From an uncultured Actinomycetes bacterium (lineage in GTDB: Bacteria > Actinomycetota > Actinomycetes > Nanopelagicales > Nanopelagicaceae): a stretch of 40,674 nt of DNA. This document shows, one piece after another, positions 1 to 10,000 of the stretch; position 1 is the stretch's first letter; each line of letters begins with the position of its first letter. The stretch covers positions 1 through 40,674 of the forward strand of contig CAILWW010000082.1 of NCBI GenBank assembly GCA_903838035.1. The letters are read 5' to 3'. Both the position numbers and the translations under genes were made by a program. The notes below the pieces were generated by a model. That model was not told where the DNA came from. It saw only the letters and a list, made by a program, of their open reading frames with translations, and did no database searches.

Positions 1-463
1 CAGCTGGAGCTTCTGCTACAACTTCAGCAGGTGCAACTTCTTCAACAGCTGGAGCAGACTTAGCAGCGAGCTTCTCTGCCGCCTTCTTCTTCATTGTTGT
101 TGCGCCATCTTTTGGCTCATCCATTGCATCTTTGACTGCTGCTTCGTAAGCAATGCGCTTGTGTGGCTTCTCAGCCGCCTTCTTCAGAGTTCCTTCAGTT
201 CCTGGTAGGCCCTTAGCCTTCTGCCAATCACCGGTAATCTTGAAAATTGCCTCTACTGCTTCGGTTGGCTGTGCGCCAACGCCCATCCAATATTGTGCGC
301 GCTCAGAGTTCACTTCAATAAATGATGGCTCAGAGACTGGTGAGTAACGACCGATCTCTTCAATAGCGCGACCATTACGAGCGGTGCGAGCATCTGCAAC
401 AACGATACGGAAATGTGGGGTGCGAATCTTTCCGAGACGCATCAACTTAATTTTTACGGCCAC
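1..463 (-). CDS. rpsP: 30S ribosomal protein S16, 3' end beyond window
   Basis: Small-subunit ribosomal protein S16, needed for 30S assembly. The reading frame starts at a GTG (463) and begins [12 protein letters not shown], the usual S16 start, with an AAAGGA ribosome-binding site about 10 bases upstream. About 154 residues are visible and the stop lies outside the window. The first 80 or so residues are the S16 fold. The rest is a Lys/Ala-rich tail passing into an Ala/Glu/Val/Pro repeat-like stretch. Long C-terminal extensions of S16 are usual in Actinobacteria, whereas E. coli S16 has 82 residues. It lies downstream of ffh on the same strand, separated by 159 bases. Identity is secure; the tail length is unknown. 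Confidence 0.95.
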   Translation of the reverse strand, partial: MAVKIKLMRLGKIRTPHFRIVVADARTARNGRAIEEIGRYSPVSEPSFIEVNSERAQYWMGVGAQPTEAVEAIFKITGDWQKAKGLPGTEGTLKKAAEKPHKRIAYEAAVKDAMDEPKDGATTMKKKAAEKLAAKSAPAVEEVAPAEVVAEAPA

Positions 464-622
464 GAAGGCTTATCCTTTTCATTAGGCGAACTTCCAGCGA
501 TTGGTGACAGTGGGAGCGTCACAATCGACTAGCTGTTCTAGTTACATGTTCTGGTAAAGGGGTAGAGGGCCCTTGTACAGGGGGCTAATCTTGCCAGCCG
601 CAGCCAGCCTAGCCAAATCGAG

Positions 623-2083
623 TTAAAGCGCCTCTTCGGCAGCGCGTTTAGCCGGATTTCCCGACTTAGATTTCTTCTTCGGTGGGGCAATCTTGGCTGG
701 GGCTGCCGCGTTGGGCATCCCGCTCATTCCAGGCAGTGAAGGCATCCCAGGGATATTGGGCATCCCTTTTCCACTCCTCATTTGGCGCATCATCTTTTGC
801 GCGGCAGCAAAACGATCCATCAAGGCATTTACTTCCGAAACCGCGCGACCACTTCCTTTGGCGATCCGAGCTCGCCTCGAACCGTTGAGCAACTTGGGCT
901 CACCTCGTTCGGCGGGAGTCATCGACTGAACAATTGCCTGAGTGCGGATTAACTCGGAGTCATCAAACTGTTCCAGCTGCTTCTTCATCGCACCTGAGTT
1001 GGCACCGGGAAGCATGCCCAACAATTTGGACATAGATCCCATCTTCTTCATCGCCTCAAGTTGTGAAAGAAAGTCATCCAAGGTGAAATCCTCACCGCTG
1101 GCAAATTTACTTTCCAACTTCGAGGCGGTCTCGCTATCAAAAGCGTTCTTGGCGGTCTCAGCCAGAGTGGCAATGTCTCCCATACCTAAGATGCGGGAGG
1201 CCATTCGTTCTGGATAGAAGAGGTCGAAGTCGGTGACCTTCTCGCCGGTAGCGGCAAACATGATGGGGCGGCCGGTTACTTGGCTAATGGATAGCGCGGC
1301 GCCACCGCGGGCATCGCCATCTAATTTAGTAAGGACTACTGCATCAAAGCCCACGCCTTCTTGGAAGGCTTGCGCAGTACGGACCGCATCTTGGCCAATC
1401 ATCGCATCTACAACAAAGAGAATTTCATCAGGCGAGATGGCATCGCGAATCTTTGCCGCCTGCTGCATAAGTTCGGCATCAACGCCGAGGCGTCCTGCGG
1501 TATCGACAATTACTATGTTGTGGAATTTATCTTCAGCGAATTTAACTCCAGCTTTAGCAACAGCAACTGGATCGCCAACACCATTTCCTGCTTCCGGCGC
1601 GAAGACTGGAACTTTTACTGACTCCCCCACAACCTGAAGTTGAGTAACAGCGTTTGGCCGCTGTAAATCTGAAGCGACAAGCAGTGGCGTATTTCCCTGA
1701 TCTTTTAAATACTTCGCAAGTTTTCCAGCCAAGGAGGTCTTACCCGCTCCTTGCAGACCGGTAAGCAAAATGACGGTTGGGGGCTTCTTTGCCAGGCGGA
1801 TTCTCCGGGCAGAGCCACCCAAGATCTCGATAAGTTCCTGATGAACAATGTCAAAGATCGCTTGCGATGGATTTGTAGATTTGTTGAGCTCGCCCAGCAC
1901 AGCCCGCGCTTTGTCATCGATCGTGGAGATAAAGTTATTTGTTACTTCAAGCGAGACATCTGAATCTAAAAGCGCGCTTCGAATCTCTCCGAAAATATCA
2001 TCTAAATCGCTCTCTTTGATTCGCCCTTTACTTCGCAAACTAGAGAAAGCGCTTGCGAATTTTGAGGAGAGGCTCTCGAACAT
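623..2083 (-). CDS. ffh: Signal recognition particle protein Ffh
   Basis: GTPase subunit of the signal recognition particle. It binds 4.5S RNA and the signal sequences of nascent membrane proteins and delivers ribosomes to FtsY. The 486-residue protein has the N domain (1-95), then the G domain with the P-loop GLQGAGKT at 109-116, DTAGR at 194-198 and TKLDGDARGG further on. The C-terminal M domain is Met-rich (MMRQMRSGKG and repeated GMP units) and ends in a basic tail. The length is normal. The ATG at 2083 is preceded by TAGGAT-N6-ATG, so the transcript could be leaderless; the same bases also contain an AGGA that could act as a weak ribosome-binding site. The gene follows glnD after 32 bases. 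Confidence 0.97.
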   Translation of the reverse strand: MFESLSSKFASAFSSLRSKGRIKESDLDDIFGEIRSALLDSDVSLEVTNNFISTIDDKARAVLGELNKSTNPSQAIFDIVHQELIEILGGSARRIRLAKKPPTVILLTGLQGAGKTSLAGKLAKYLKDQGNTPLLVASDLQRPNAVTQLQVVGESVKVPVFAPEAGNGVGDPVAVAKAGVKFAEDKFHNIVIVDTAGRLGVDAELMQQAAKIRDAISPDEILFVVDAMIGQDAVRTAQAFQEGVGFDAVVLTKLDGDARGGAALSISQVTGRPIMFAATGEKVTDFDLFYPERMASRILGMGDIATLAETAKNAFDSETASKLESKFASGEDFTLDDFLSQLEAMKKMGSMSKLLGMLPGANSGAMKKQLEQFDDSELIRTQAIVQSMTPAERGEPKLLNGSRRARIAKGSGRAVSEVNALMDRFAAAQKMMRQMRSGKGMPNIPGMPSLPGMSGMPNAAAPAKIAPPKKKSKSGNPAKRAAEEAL

Positions 2084-2089
2084 AGGCTC

Positions 2090-2095
2090 ATCCTA
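2090..2095 (-). promoter_or_regulatory. Candidate -10 box for leaderless ffh
   Basis: TAGGAT on the minus strand, exactly six bases before the ffh ATG. This matches the actinobacterial TAnnnT -10 consensus at the distance expected if transcription starts on the A of ATG. No -35 box was identified. It is one of nine genes in the window with this spacing. Confidence 0.45.
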
Positions 2096-2115
2096 CGACA
2101 TCTGAATGCTGGTGA

Positions 2116-4383
2116 TTATTGGGTAAGTAAGAAGTTCTCAACCTGGTTAGCCAATAACTTTGCTCGCTCCTCACTTAAGGCGTTTCCAGCAAAATCTGTG
2201 ACATACAAGGTATCAATTGCTTCCGCGCCGAGTGTCGAGACAATTGCCGCTCGGATATCTACTCCGAACCTAGAAATTGCACGGGCAACGGAATAGAGAA
2301 CTCCTGGCCGATCATGCATACGAACTTCCACAACGGTTGCATTAGTCGCGATGTCATTTGTTGCCGTGACCACGGGGGGTGGGACCGGAATTCCCGGGTT
2401 CTTTCGATAGTGAGAGATTCGCTCGTCAATTTTACGAGCCAGGTCAATCTCGCCTGCTAGTGCCTTGCGTATCAGCTCGTTGAGTTGGGAGGTAGTTGGT
2501 GCTTCTGCATTTGAATCTAAAGAGACGATCCACTTCATTGCGGCGGCGCCATCAATTGTCCTAGTTCTAGCCGAGCGCACATTAAAGCGAGAGATGCTAA
2601 AGATTCCGGCGACCACTGCGAGCAGACCAACCTGATCGGGCGAGAGAATTTCTATTTCAAAGATTCCATCTCGTTCTTCGATAGCCACTGAGAGATTTCC
2701 AGTTGAAAGTCGCTCAATTTGATCGGCCGCGAGTTGGATTGGTTCGGCGGGTCGGATTCCTTCTCCTCCAGTCATAGCGCTGTGACAGCGACGAACCAGA
2801 TCCGCAACGAGTCCTGCCTTCCAATCACTCCACGCGGTTCGACCTGTGGCTTCGCCATCGGAAATGCTTAACGCGTGAAGCAGCTCTAACTCCTCCGGAG
2901 ATTTAACGGCTTGCATCACAAACTCAATTGTCTGAGGATCATCCAAATCTCGACGTGTAGCGACTGTTGAAAGCAATAAGTGGTTTTTGACTAAATGAAC
3001 AAGTACTTCGACATCATGAGCATCAAAACCTAAACGCTTACCCAGATTGAGCATCAACTCCGCGCCATAATCTGAGTGATCTCGATCTGGGAACCCTTTA
3101 CCAATATCGTGAAGTAGCGCCGCTACCAGCAATAAATCTGGTCGATGGACAGTGCGAGTTAGTTTTGCTGCCCTGACTGCAGTCTCCAACATGTGTCTAT
3201 CCACAGTATGCCGGTGTAAAACATTTCGCTGCGGCAAAAATCGCACGTGCCCCCATTCGGGAATCCACTTTTCAATCAGCCCTTCTTGATCTAGCGATTC
3301 AAATACGCCAACCATGAACTCGCCCCCGCCAATTAGCGTGACTAAGTCCTCGCGTGATTGCCGCGGCCAAGGGTTTGGTAAGTCAGGGGAAAGTTCGGAA
3401 AGCGTTGTGCATGCTTCCACGGACAGAGGTAGACCAAGTTGGGCTGCAGTTGCGGCAGCACGAAGGCCAAGAAGTGGATCTTGCGCCACTTCATAACCTT
3501 CGGCTAATGAGATTTCCTGATGCGCGCTCACGATGCCCTTACCAACGATTTCAACACTTTCGCGTTTAAAGAGAGAGCGCTCCTTTTTGGTGTCGAGTTT
3601 ATGGAGCGTCATATCCATTACATAGTCAACGCTTCGAGCCGCCTTCGCCACATCCAACATAAGCGCATCGGCATCGACGTACTCCATGAGCGCTGCAACT
3701 TTGTCCTGTTCGGTAAAGAGGAGCTGGTCTCGAGATTTCCCACTCACCTCATGCAAGGCATCACGAACGTTCGCCAAGATACTTCCCGCACTTGCCAATC
3801 GATCCAGCGCCACATCCGCGCCCGTTAGGGCGATCGCGCGTAACGCCTGAATATCACGGAGCCCACCACGAGCCTCCTTTAAATCTGGCTCAAGGAGAAA
3901 TGCGAGCTCACCTGACCTTTCGTGACGCTCTTCCAGAGCGGCGCGAACCTTAGGAAGGTTTTTCTTAGAGTTCTTCCGCCAATCCTCTAGCGAATCACTT
4001 CCGACCGCATCGACCATTGTGCGGGCACCGCAGATATAACGAATATCCAGTAAACCTTGTGCGACCTTTACATCCTCGTGCGATGTCTCTCGAGTCTGTG
4101 CTCGCGTTCGTACCGAATGATCAATCGCCCGACCTGAGTTCCATAATGGATAGAGCAGCGCATTTACAAATTCAGAGAGGTTTTGCTCGGAGAGCGATCC
4201 ATCATGTAATAGAAGTAGATCGAGGTCAGAACCGGGCGCGAGCTCTCCCCTGCCATAACCGCCTACTGCAGCAAGGGCAACGCGCTCGAGAGTCACGTCA
4301 TGTGCTTTTGCAGCAGATATAAAAAGACCCGAGAGTTCGCCATCGCATTTATCGCTGCGATCGCGCCGCTCTCGGGTCCCCAT
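2116..4383 (-). CDS. glnD: PII nucleotidyltransferase / nucleotidyl-removing enzyme GlnD
   Basis: Bifunctional sensor enzyme that modifies and demodifies the PII protein in response to glutamine. In Actinobacteria the modification of PII is generally adenylylation rather than uridylylation. The 755-residue protein shows the nucleotidyltransferase motif GGYGRGE...GSDLDLLLL (41-59), a GlnD-type central helical region, and an HD phosphohydrolase domain with HTVDRHMLETA and ALLHDIGKG. Two ACT domains follow, in roughly the last 190 residues. It is shorter than E. coli GlnD (890) but all domains are present. It follows glnB after 23 bases. TAGACT lies six bases before the ATG with no Shine-Dalgarno, so glnD may also have its own leaderless transcript. 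Confidence 0.95.
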   Translation of the reverse strand: MGTRERRDRSDKCDGELSGLFISAAKAHDVTLERVALAAVGGYGRGELAPGSDLDLLLLHDGSLSEQNLSEFVNALLYPLWNSGRAIDHSVRTRAQTRETSHEDVKVAQGLLDIRYICGARTMVDAVGSDSLEDWRKNSKKNLPKVRAALEERHERSGELAFLLEPDLKEARGGLRDIQALRAIALTGADVALDRLASAGSILANVRDALHEVSGKSRDQLLFTEQDKVAALMEYVDADALMLDVAKAARSVDYVMDMTLHKLDTKKERSLFKRESVEIVGKGIVSAHQEISLAEGYEVAQDPLLGLRAAATAAQLGLPLSVEACTTLSELSPDLPNPWPRQSREDLVTLIGGGEFMVGVFESLDQEGLIEKWIPEWGHVRFLPQRNVLHRHTVDRHMLETAVRAAKLTRTVHRPDLLLVAALLHDIGKGFPDRDHSDYGAELMLNLGKRLGFDAHDVEVLVHLVKNHLLLSTVATRRDLDDPQTIEFVMQAVKSPEELELLHALSISDGEATGRTAWSDWKAGLVADLVRRCHSAMTGGEGIRPAEPIQLAADQIERLSTGNLSVAIEERDGIFEIEILSPDQVGLLAVVAGIFSISRFNVRSARTRTIDGAAAMKWIVSLDSNAEAPTTSQLNELIRKALAGEIDLARKIDERISHYRKNPGIPVPPPVVTATNDIATNATVVEVRMHDRPGVLYSVARAISRFGVDIRAAIVSTLGAEAIDTLYVTDFAGNALSEERAKLLANQVENFLLTQ

Positions 4384-4389
4384 GAGTTC

Positions 4390-4395
4390 AGTCTA
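4390..4395 (-). promoter_or_regulatory. Candidate -10 box for leaderless glnD
   Basis: TAGACT followed by GAACTC and then the glnD ATG (minus strand). It lies in the 23-base glnB-glnD gap, next to a short direct repeat (CTAGATTA twice in the plus-strand sequence 4393-4409). There is no ribosome-binding site in the gap, which favours leaderless initiation or coupling to glnB. Confidence 0.45.
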
Positions 4396-4406
4396 GATTA
4401 ACTAGA

Positions 4407-4757
<351 letters not shown>

Positions 4758-6032
4758 TTAGTTTCCGGTTGATGAGGTTGAGAAACGAGAACCATCGCTG
4801 TAATTAGAGCTCTCATATGCGGTTTCGGCATGTTGCGAGAGGTCCAATCCGGCGATTTCATCTTCAACCGAGACGCGCAATCCAATAACGAGGTCAAGTA
4901 CCTTGGCCAAGATATAGGTAGCCACAAAAGAGTAGAGAACCACTGCGCCAACAGCAATTGCTTGATGGCCAAGAAGTGTCCATCCACCCTTATAGAAAAC
5001 GCCATTTAGCCCAGCGCCATTGGTGAGTTTGGTTCCGAAGAATCCAATCAGGAGCGCTCCGAGAATTCCACCGACTAGGTGAACTCCGATAACATCGAGG
5101 GCATCATCGTAGCCCAACTTATTCTTTAGGCCCACGGCAAACGCGCAGATAATTCCAGCAGCAAATCCGACGATGATTGATCCCATTGGGCTGACAAATC
5201 CACAAGCAGGAGTAATTGCAACGAGTCCGGCTACTGCACCGGATGCGGCGCCGAGAGTTGTGGCATGTCCGTCGCGGATACGTTCGACCAAAATCCAACC
5301 AAGCAGCGCGGCGCCAGTTGCGGTGTTTGTATTTACAAAGGCGAAGGCAGAGAGAGTGTTGGCAGATAAGGCTGATCCAGCATTAAATCCAAACCATCCG
5401 AACCAAAGTAGGCCAGCTCCGAGGAGTACGTATGGAACATTGTGTGGACGCATCCGCTCTTTTGGCCAACCGCGGCGCTTGCCAATTACTAGGACGACAG
5501 CGAGAGCAGCTGCTCCGGCGTTTGCGTGTACAACAGTTCCGCCAGCGAAATCTTCGGCACCCAATTTAAATAACCAGCCGCTTGGAGAGAAGACCCAGTG
5601 TGCAACTGGTGCATAAACGAGAATTAACCAAAGCCCTGAGAAGAGGGTCCATGCGCCAAACTTCAAACGATCTGCAGTCGCACCTGTAATAAGCGCAGGA
5701 GTAATGATCGCAAACATTAATTGGAAGGCACAGAAAACAAGTGGTGGAATAGTAAGGGCTTCAAATCCAGTTGCTTGTTGCCAGATATGGTTGAGGCCGA
5801 ATTGGTGAAAATCACCAATGAACTTTCCCTTGCCGCTGAAGGCTAGGCTATAAACGCCAGTAATCCAGAGCACGCTGACAACGCCCATGACCACATAATT
5901 TTGCGCGAGCATTCCTAAAACATTTTTGCCGCGGACCATGCCGCCGTAAAAGAAAGCCAGACCAGGTGTCATCAAGAGCACGAGCGCTGATGCGACCAGA
6001 ATCCAGGCGGTATCTCCAGTATTAAAACTCAT
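4758..6032 (-). CDS. amt: Ammonium transporter AmtB
   Basis: Integral membrane ammonium channel of the Amt/Rh family. The 424 residues form about 11 membrane segments. The paired pore histidines are visible at 169 (GGTVVHANAG) and 318 (GVHLVGG), almost the E. coli numbering. The family motifs FFYGGMVRGKN (near 30) and FGWFGFNAGS (near 215) are present. It starts at ATG 6032 with a GGGGGAAA ribosome-binding site. It is the first gene of amt-glnB-glnD, where PII blocks the channel when nitrogen is plentiful. No AmtB-type signal peptide is obvious beyond the first membrane helix. The 130-base gap upstream probably holds the promoter; I could not fix the boxes. Confidence 0.96.
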   Translation of the reverse strand: MSFNTGDTAWILVASALVLLMTPGLAFFYGGMVRGKNVLGMLAQNYVVMGVVSVLWITGVYSLAFSGKGKFIGDFHQFGLNHIWQQATGFEALTIPPLVFCAFQLMFAIITPALITGATADRLKFGAWTLFSGLWLILVYAPVAHWVFSPSGWLFKLGAEDFAGGTVVHANAGAAALAVVLVIGKRRGWPKERMRPHNVPYVLLGAGLLWFGWFGFNAGSALSANTLSAFAFVNTNTATGAALLGWILVERIRDGHATTLGAASGAVAGLVAITPACGFVSPMGSIIVGFAAGIICAFAVGLKNKLGYDDALDVIGVHLVGGILGALLIGFFGTKLTNGAGLNGVFYKGGWTLLGHQAIAVGAVVLYSFVATYILAKVLDLVIGLRVSVEDEIAGLDLSQHAETAYESSNYSDGSRFSTSSTGN

Positions 6033-6162
6033 TATTTCCCCCGAATAGTGAAGTGAAGATTCTCGCCATTGAGATGGAGGTAGATTCCCCTTACGGGATT
6101 ACGCCAGTCGGCACTATCTATTTCGGCGAGGTCACACTTTGGGGAGTTGTGTTAAGAGTGTG

Positions 6163-6999
6163 TTACGCAATTAACCCAGATAGGTACTTTTGAGCATCAA
6201 AAGGCTGGAAATCGCCCGCGCTCTCCCCGGTGCCAACAAACTTTACGGGTAGCCCGGTCTCGCGCTCGATGGCAAGGGCTATGCCCCCGCGCGCCGAGCC
6301 ATCCATCTTGCTCAGGATCAGGCCGGTCAAGGCAACACTTTCGGCAAATACCTTTGCCTGTGTAATTCCATTCTGACCAGTTGTTGCATCAACGACAAGT
6401 AGGACTTCATCGACGGGGGTGATTTTTTCGATCACTCGTCTAACCTTTCCAAGCTCATCCATCAGCCCCGATTTAGTGTGAAGCCGGCCGGCCGTGTCTA
6501 CAATCAAAAAATTAAGACCATCTGCCTTTGCTTTAGTCGCAGCATCAAATGCAACGGAGGCTGGATCACCATTAGCTTTTCCAGATATTACGGAAACACC
6601 TAGTCGCTCGCCCCAGGTTTGAAGTTGTTCTATCGCCGCAGCTCGGAAAGTATCTGCCGCTGCTAGCAGAACAGAAGCGCCGTCTCGCTTCAGCGCTGAT
6701 GCGAGTTTGGCGCTAGACGTAGTTTTACCAGTTCCATTTACACCAACGACCAATATTGTCGTAGGCCTATCGGTATTCTTCGCAATCGAACGCGAGGCGG
6801 TACTGAGCCAACTCGCTAAAGTCTCGGTGACGGCCTGCTCTACTTCATCGCTCTTTAATTTCCTTGCCAGCGTAATAATTTCGCCAGTATTGGCTGCGCC
6901 TAAATCAGATTCAATGAGTGAACTTTCTATCTCTTGCCAATCTGCCGAAGAGGTTTGGCCTCCTCGAATCTTGGAAAAAAGCTTGCTAAAGAGCGCCAT
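6163..6999 (-). CDS. ftsY: SRP receptor FtsY, minimal NG form
   Basis: Receptor GTPase for the signal recognition particle at the membrane. The protein has only 278 residues and is almost purely the NG domain: P-loop GVNGTGKT at 86-93, DTFRAAAIEQL near 116 and DTAGRLHTKSGLM at 168-180. The SKMDGSARGG and GTGES motifs follow toward the C-terminus. The acidic, membrane-binding A domain found in E. coli (497 residues) and the long N-terminal region of mycobacterial FtsY (about 420) are absent. The N-terminus MALFSKLFSKIRGG could form the short amphipathic helix that binds lipid. It starts 12 bases after the smc stop codon, without a clear ribosome-binding site. Confidence 0.95.
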   Translation of the reverse strand: MALFSKLFSKIRGGQTSSADWQEIESSLIESDLGAANTGEIITLARKLKSDEVEQAVTETLASWLSTASRSIAKNTDRPTTILVVGVNGTGKTTSSAKLASALKRDGASVLLAAADTFRAAAIEQLQTWGERLGVSVISGKANGDPASVAFDAATKAKADGLNFLIVDTAGRLHTKSGLMDELGKVRRVIEKITPVDEVLLVVDATTGQNGITQAKVFAESVALTGLILSKMDGSARGGIALAIERETGLPVKFVGTGESAGDFQPFDAQKYLSGLIA

Positions 7000-7011
7000 G
7001 AGCTAAAGCTT

Positions 7012-10000
7012 TTAAGAGGCGGTTTCAGATTCGCGCAGGCGTTGAGAGATAACCTCGCTCACGCCATCGCCACGCATAGTCACACCGTAGAGCGCATCGG
7101 CAATCTCCATAGTGCGCTTCTGGTGAGTGATGATGATGAGCTGAGACTTCTCACGAAGCTCCTCAAACACTCCTAGGAGTCGACCAAGGTTGGTGTCATC
7201 CAAAGCAGCTTCCACTTCATCCATTACATAGAACGGGCTTGGGCGCGCTTTAAAGATGGCGACAAGCAGCGCAACGGCCACAAGTGAACGTTCGCCGCCA
7301 GAGAGCAAGGAGAGGCGCTTGACGCGCTTGCCTGGTGGACGCGCTTCGACATCAACGCCAGCATTAAGCAGATCATCTGGGTTCGTCATGATCAATCGAC
7401 CATCTCCACCAGGGAAGAGTCGAGCGAAAATCTTTTCAAATTCGCGTGCGGTGTCGTTATAAGCATCTAAGAAAATTTGTTGGACTTTGTCATCTACCTC
7501 TTTGATGATGTCGAGCAAATCGCGCTTGGTCTTCTTCAAATCTTCCAATTGTTCTGCGAGATAACGCAGGCGCTCTTCCAGCGAGGTGTACTCCTCGAGT
7601 GCCAATGGGTTAATTTTTCCGAGCATATTGAGAGAGCGCTCAGCTTGAATCAATCGCTTCTCTTGTTGATCGCGGCGATAAGGGATCAAATCTCCTGGGA
7701 CAAAATTACCCTCTTCATCTTCGACAAAGGTTGGGACATCTGCATGAGGACCGTATTCGCGAAGCAAAGTTTCGACATCAACACCAAGCTCTTCAACGGA
7801 GCGTTGCTCGAGTTGCTCGATTCGAAGTCGTTGTTCAGCCCGGGCTATTTCATCTCTGTGAACGCTGGAGGTGAGTTGTTCGAGTTCGGAGCTAAGTTCC
7901 CGACCACGTCCACGTACCGCCAAAATTTCACCTTCGCGATCGCTGCGGGCAACTTCTAAGCGTTCCCGTTCGGTCGCAGCCTTTGAAATCGAAGATTCAA
8001 TCTGGATCAGTGCCTCATATGCAGCGTCCGCGATCTCTTGAGCAGTGATCGCAGCGATTGCTCGGGCTTCTCGTCGCGCAACAGCCTTGGAAGCGTTTTC
8101 GCGCTCCGCCTTAGCCGCGTTCTCAAGTGAGGTTGCTCGTTCGGAAAGTGCGGTGACTCGTTCCTCGAGTGTACGAACTTGAAGTCTGGCTTCCACTTCT
8201 AATGAACGAGTAGCCGAAACCTTTGAGCGCAAATCTTCTAGATGAGTGTGATCCGGCTCTGCTGGCTCCACTTGTGATTCAAATTGAGAAATGGCAGCAG
8301 CTAAATCGCTCTCATCATTGCTTCGCTGGGCAGTTGCTTCAACGATTGATGAATTTAGGCGTTCAACTTCGGCTTGTGCGCTCTTTACATTCTGACCTGC
8401 GACCGCCATCTGTTCGGCTAGGCCGGACATCTTGGCATCTGAATCATTGAGCTTTGCTAACGCTTGTTCGTAAATTGTCTTAGCCGACTCCAAAGTCTCA
8501 GAAATTCGAGCGAGATCGAACTTGAAACGATCGCAGGTGGCAATTACTGCGCGCAGCTCTTCCTCGGATTTTTCGATGAGAGCGGAGATTTCAATCGCTG
8601 AGTTTTGGCTGGCCGATCCGCCGCGAACGCGAGTGCTAGTGATTACATCGCCTTCGCGAGTGATTGCTTTAACGGATGAATCTGCGCGAAGTGCTCGTTG
8701 GGCCTCATCTAAATCTTCAACCGCTACTACTCCGGCAAAGAGGTGCGGAATAACTTCCGAGATTTCATTCGATGTAACAAGTGATGCCAGTGAAGTGAAT
8801 CCAGATGGCGTGCCAGCAACTCCCCCAGCAAAACCACCGTCTACAACTAATAGTTCAGATTGTCCGGCGCTCTCGCGCTTAAGCATGGTAAGGGCAGAGA
8901 CGGCGGAGGAAATATCAGAGACAACGATTGAATCTGCTAGCGGGCCAAGTGCCGCTGCTACGGCTGCTTCCCATCCTCTAGTGACAGTGATGAGCGAAGC
9001 CAAGCGACCGCGAACTTTTGCTTCGCTGCGCCCCGAAAGGATTGCTTCTGAACCATCGCGGTGCAATAGCGATTCTTTGAGAGCAACCAATCGCGCTTCA
9101 AGTCCAGAACGGGAACGTTGTGCAGTTGCTTCGTCAGCAAGAGTGCTTGCGTGCTCGGCCTCAATCTCTGCCAGTGTCGCTTTTGCCTTCTCAAAATCTG
9201 CATCGAGTGAAGGTTCTGTGGCATCAAGGCCAGCAATATTTGTTTCTAGGAGCGCAAACTCTTCCTGGAAATTCTGTAAACGAGCAGCGGCCTCATCGCG
9301 AGATTTGGTTAAGCGGGTCACTTCGGCATTTGTGGCATCGATGCGCGAGCGAAGTCCATTGATATGACCCTCTTGGCGAGCAGTACCTTCGCGCTGATCG
9401 GCAATTGCGCGAAGCGCTGCCGAGACGCGGTTTTCTTCAACGTGAAGTTGGGCCTCGAGATTGCGAACTTCGAGCGTTGCCGCCTCGAGTGCAGCAGCGG
9501 CATTTGCGACATCACCGCGAAGAGATTGCTCCTCTTGGCGAATGGTGAGGGCTTCGGCATCCATCGCTTCTGGATCGCGGCCGCTAGAGCGGGCTTCTTC
9601 CGCCTCTTCAGAGAGGAAGCGTGCCCGTTCGGAGGAGAGCGATTGAACGCCGCGGAATTTTTCACGTTGCGCAGTGAGTTTGTAATAAGTCTCTTGCGCG
9701 GCAATCAACATTGGATTTTCTGCTTGCGCGATTCTGTCTAGCTCTTCTTCGCGGGCGCGACTCTCGTTGAGTAAACGCTCTACCTCATCGCGTCGACCGC
9801 GGAGCGTTGTTTCATCGGCCACTTCTGCATCAAGGGTCGAACGCAATCCAACTAAATCATCGGCGAGCAGGCGCAAACGCGCATCTCGCACATCGGATTG
9901 AATGACCGAGGCCTTGCGGGCAACTTCTGCCTGCTTGCCAAGCGGTTTAAGTTGGCGGCGAAGTTCTACGGTGAGATCTTGGATACGCGCAAGGTTTGCT

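Noticed and set aside
539-580. CCCT-N5-AGGG stem between ffh and rpsP as a terminator
   Set aside because: The stem has only four pairs and there is no T-tract on either strand.
1233-1637. Plus-strand open frames opposite ffh
   Set aside because: They are antisense to a conserved GTPase, with no family resemblance and a composition typical of shadow frames.
6085-6110. Small CCC-GTAA-GGG hairpin upstream of amt as a terminator or riboswitch
   Set aside because: It has three to four pairs only, with no T-run and no larger conserved-looking structure.
8522-9367. Long open frame (281 codons) on the plus strand opposite smc
   Set aside because: It is the antisense shadow of the SMC coiled coil. 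It is Ser/Arg/Ala-rich with no recognisable domain or ribosome-binding site.
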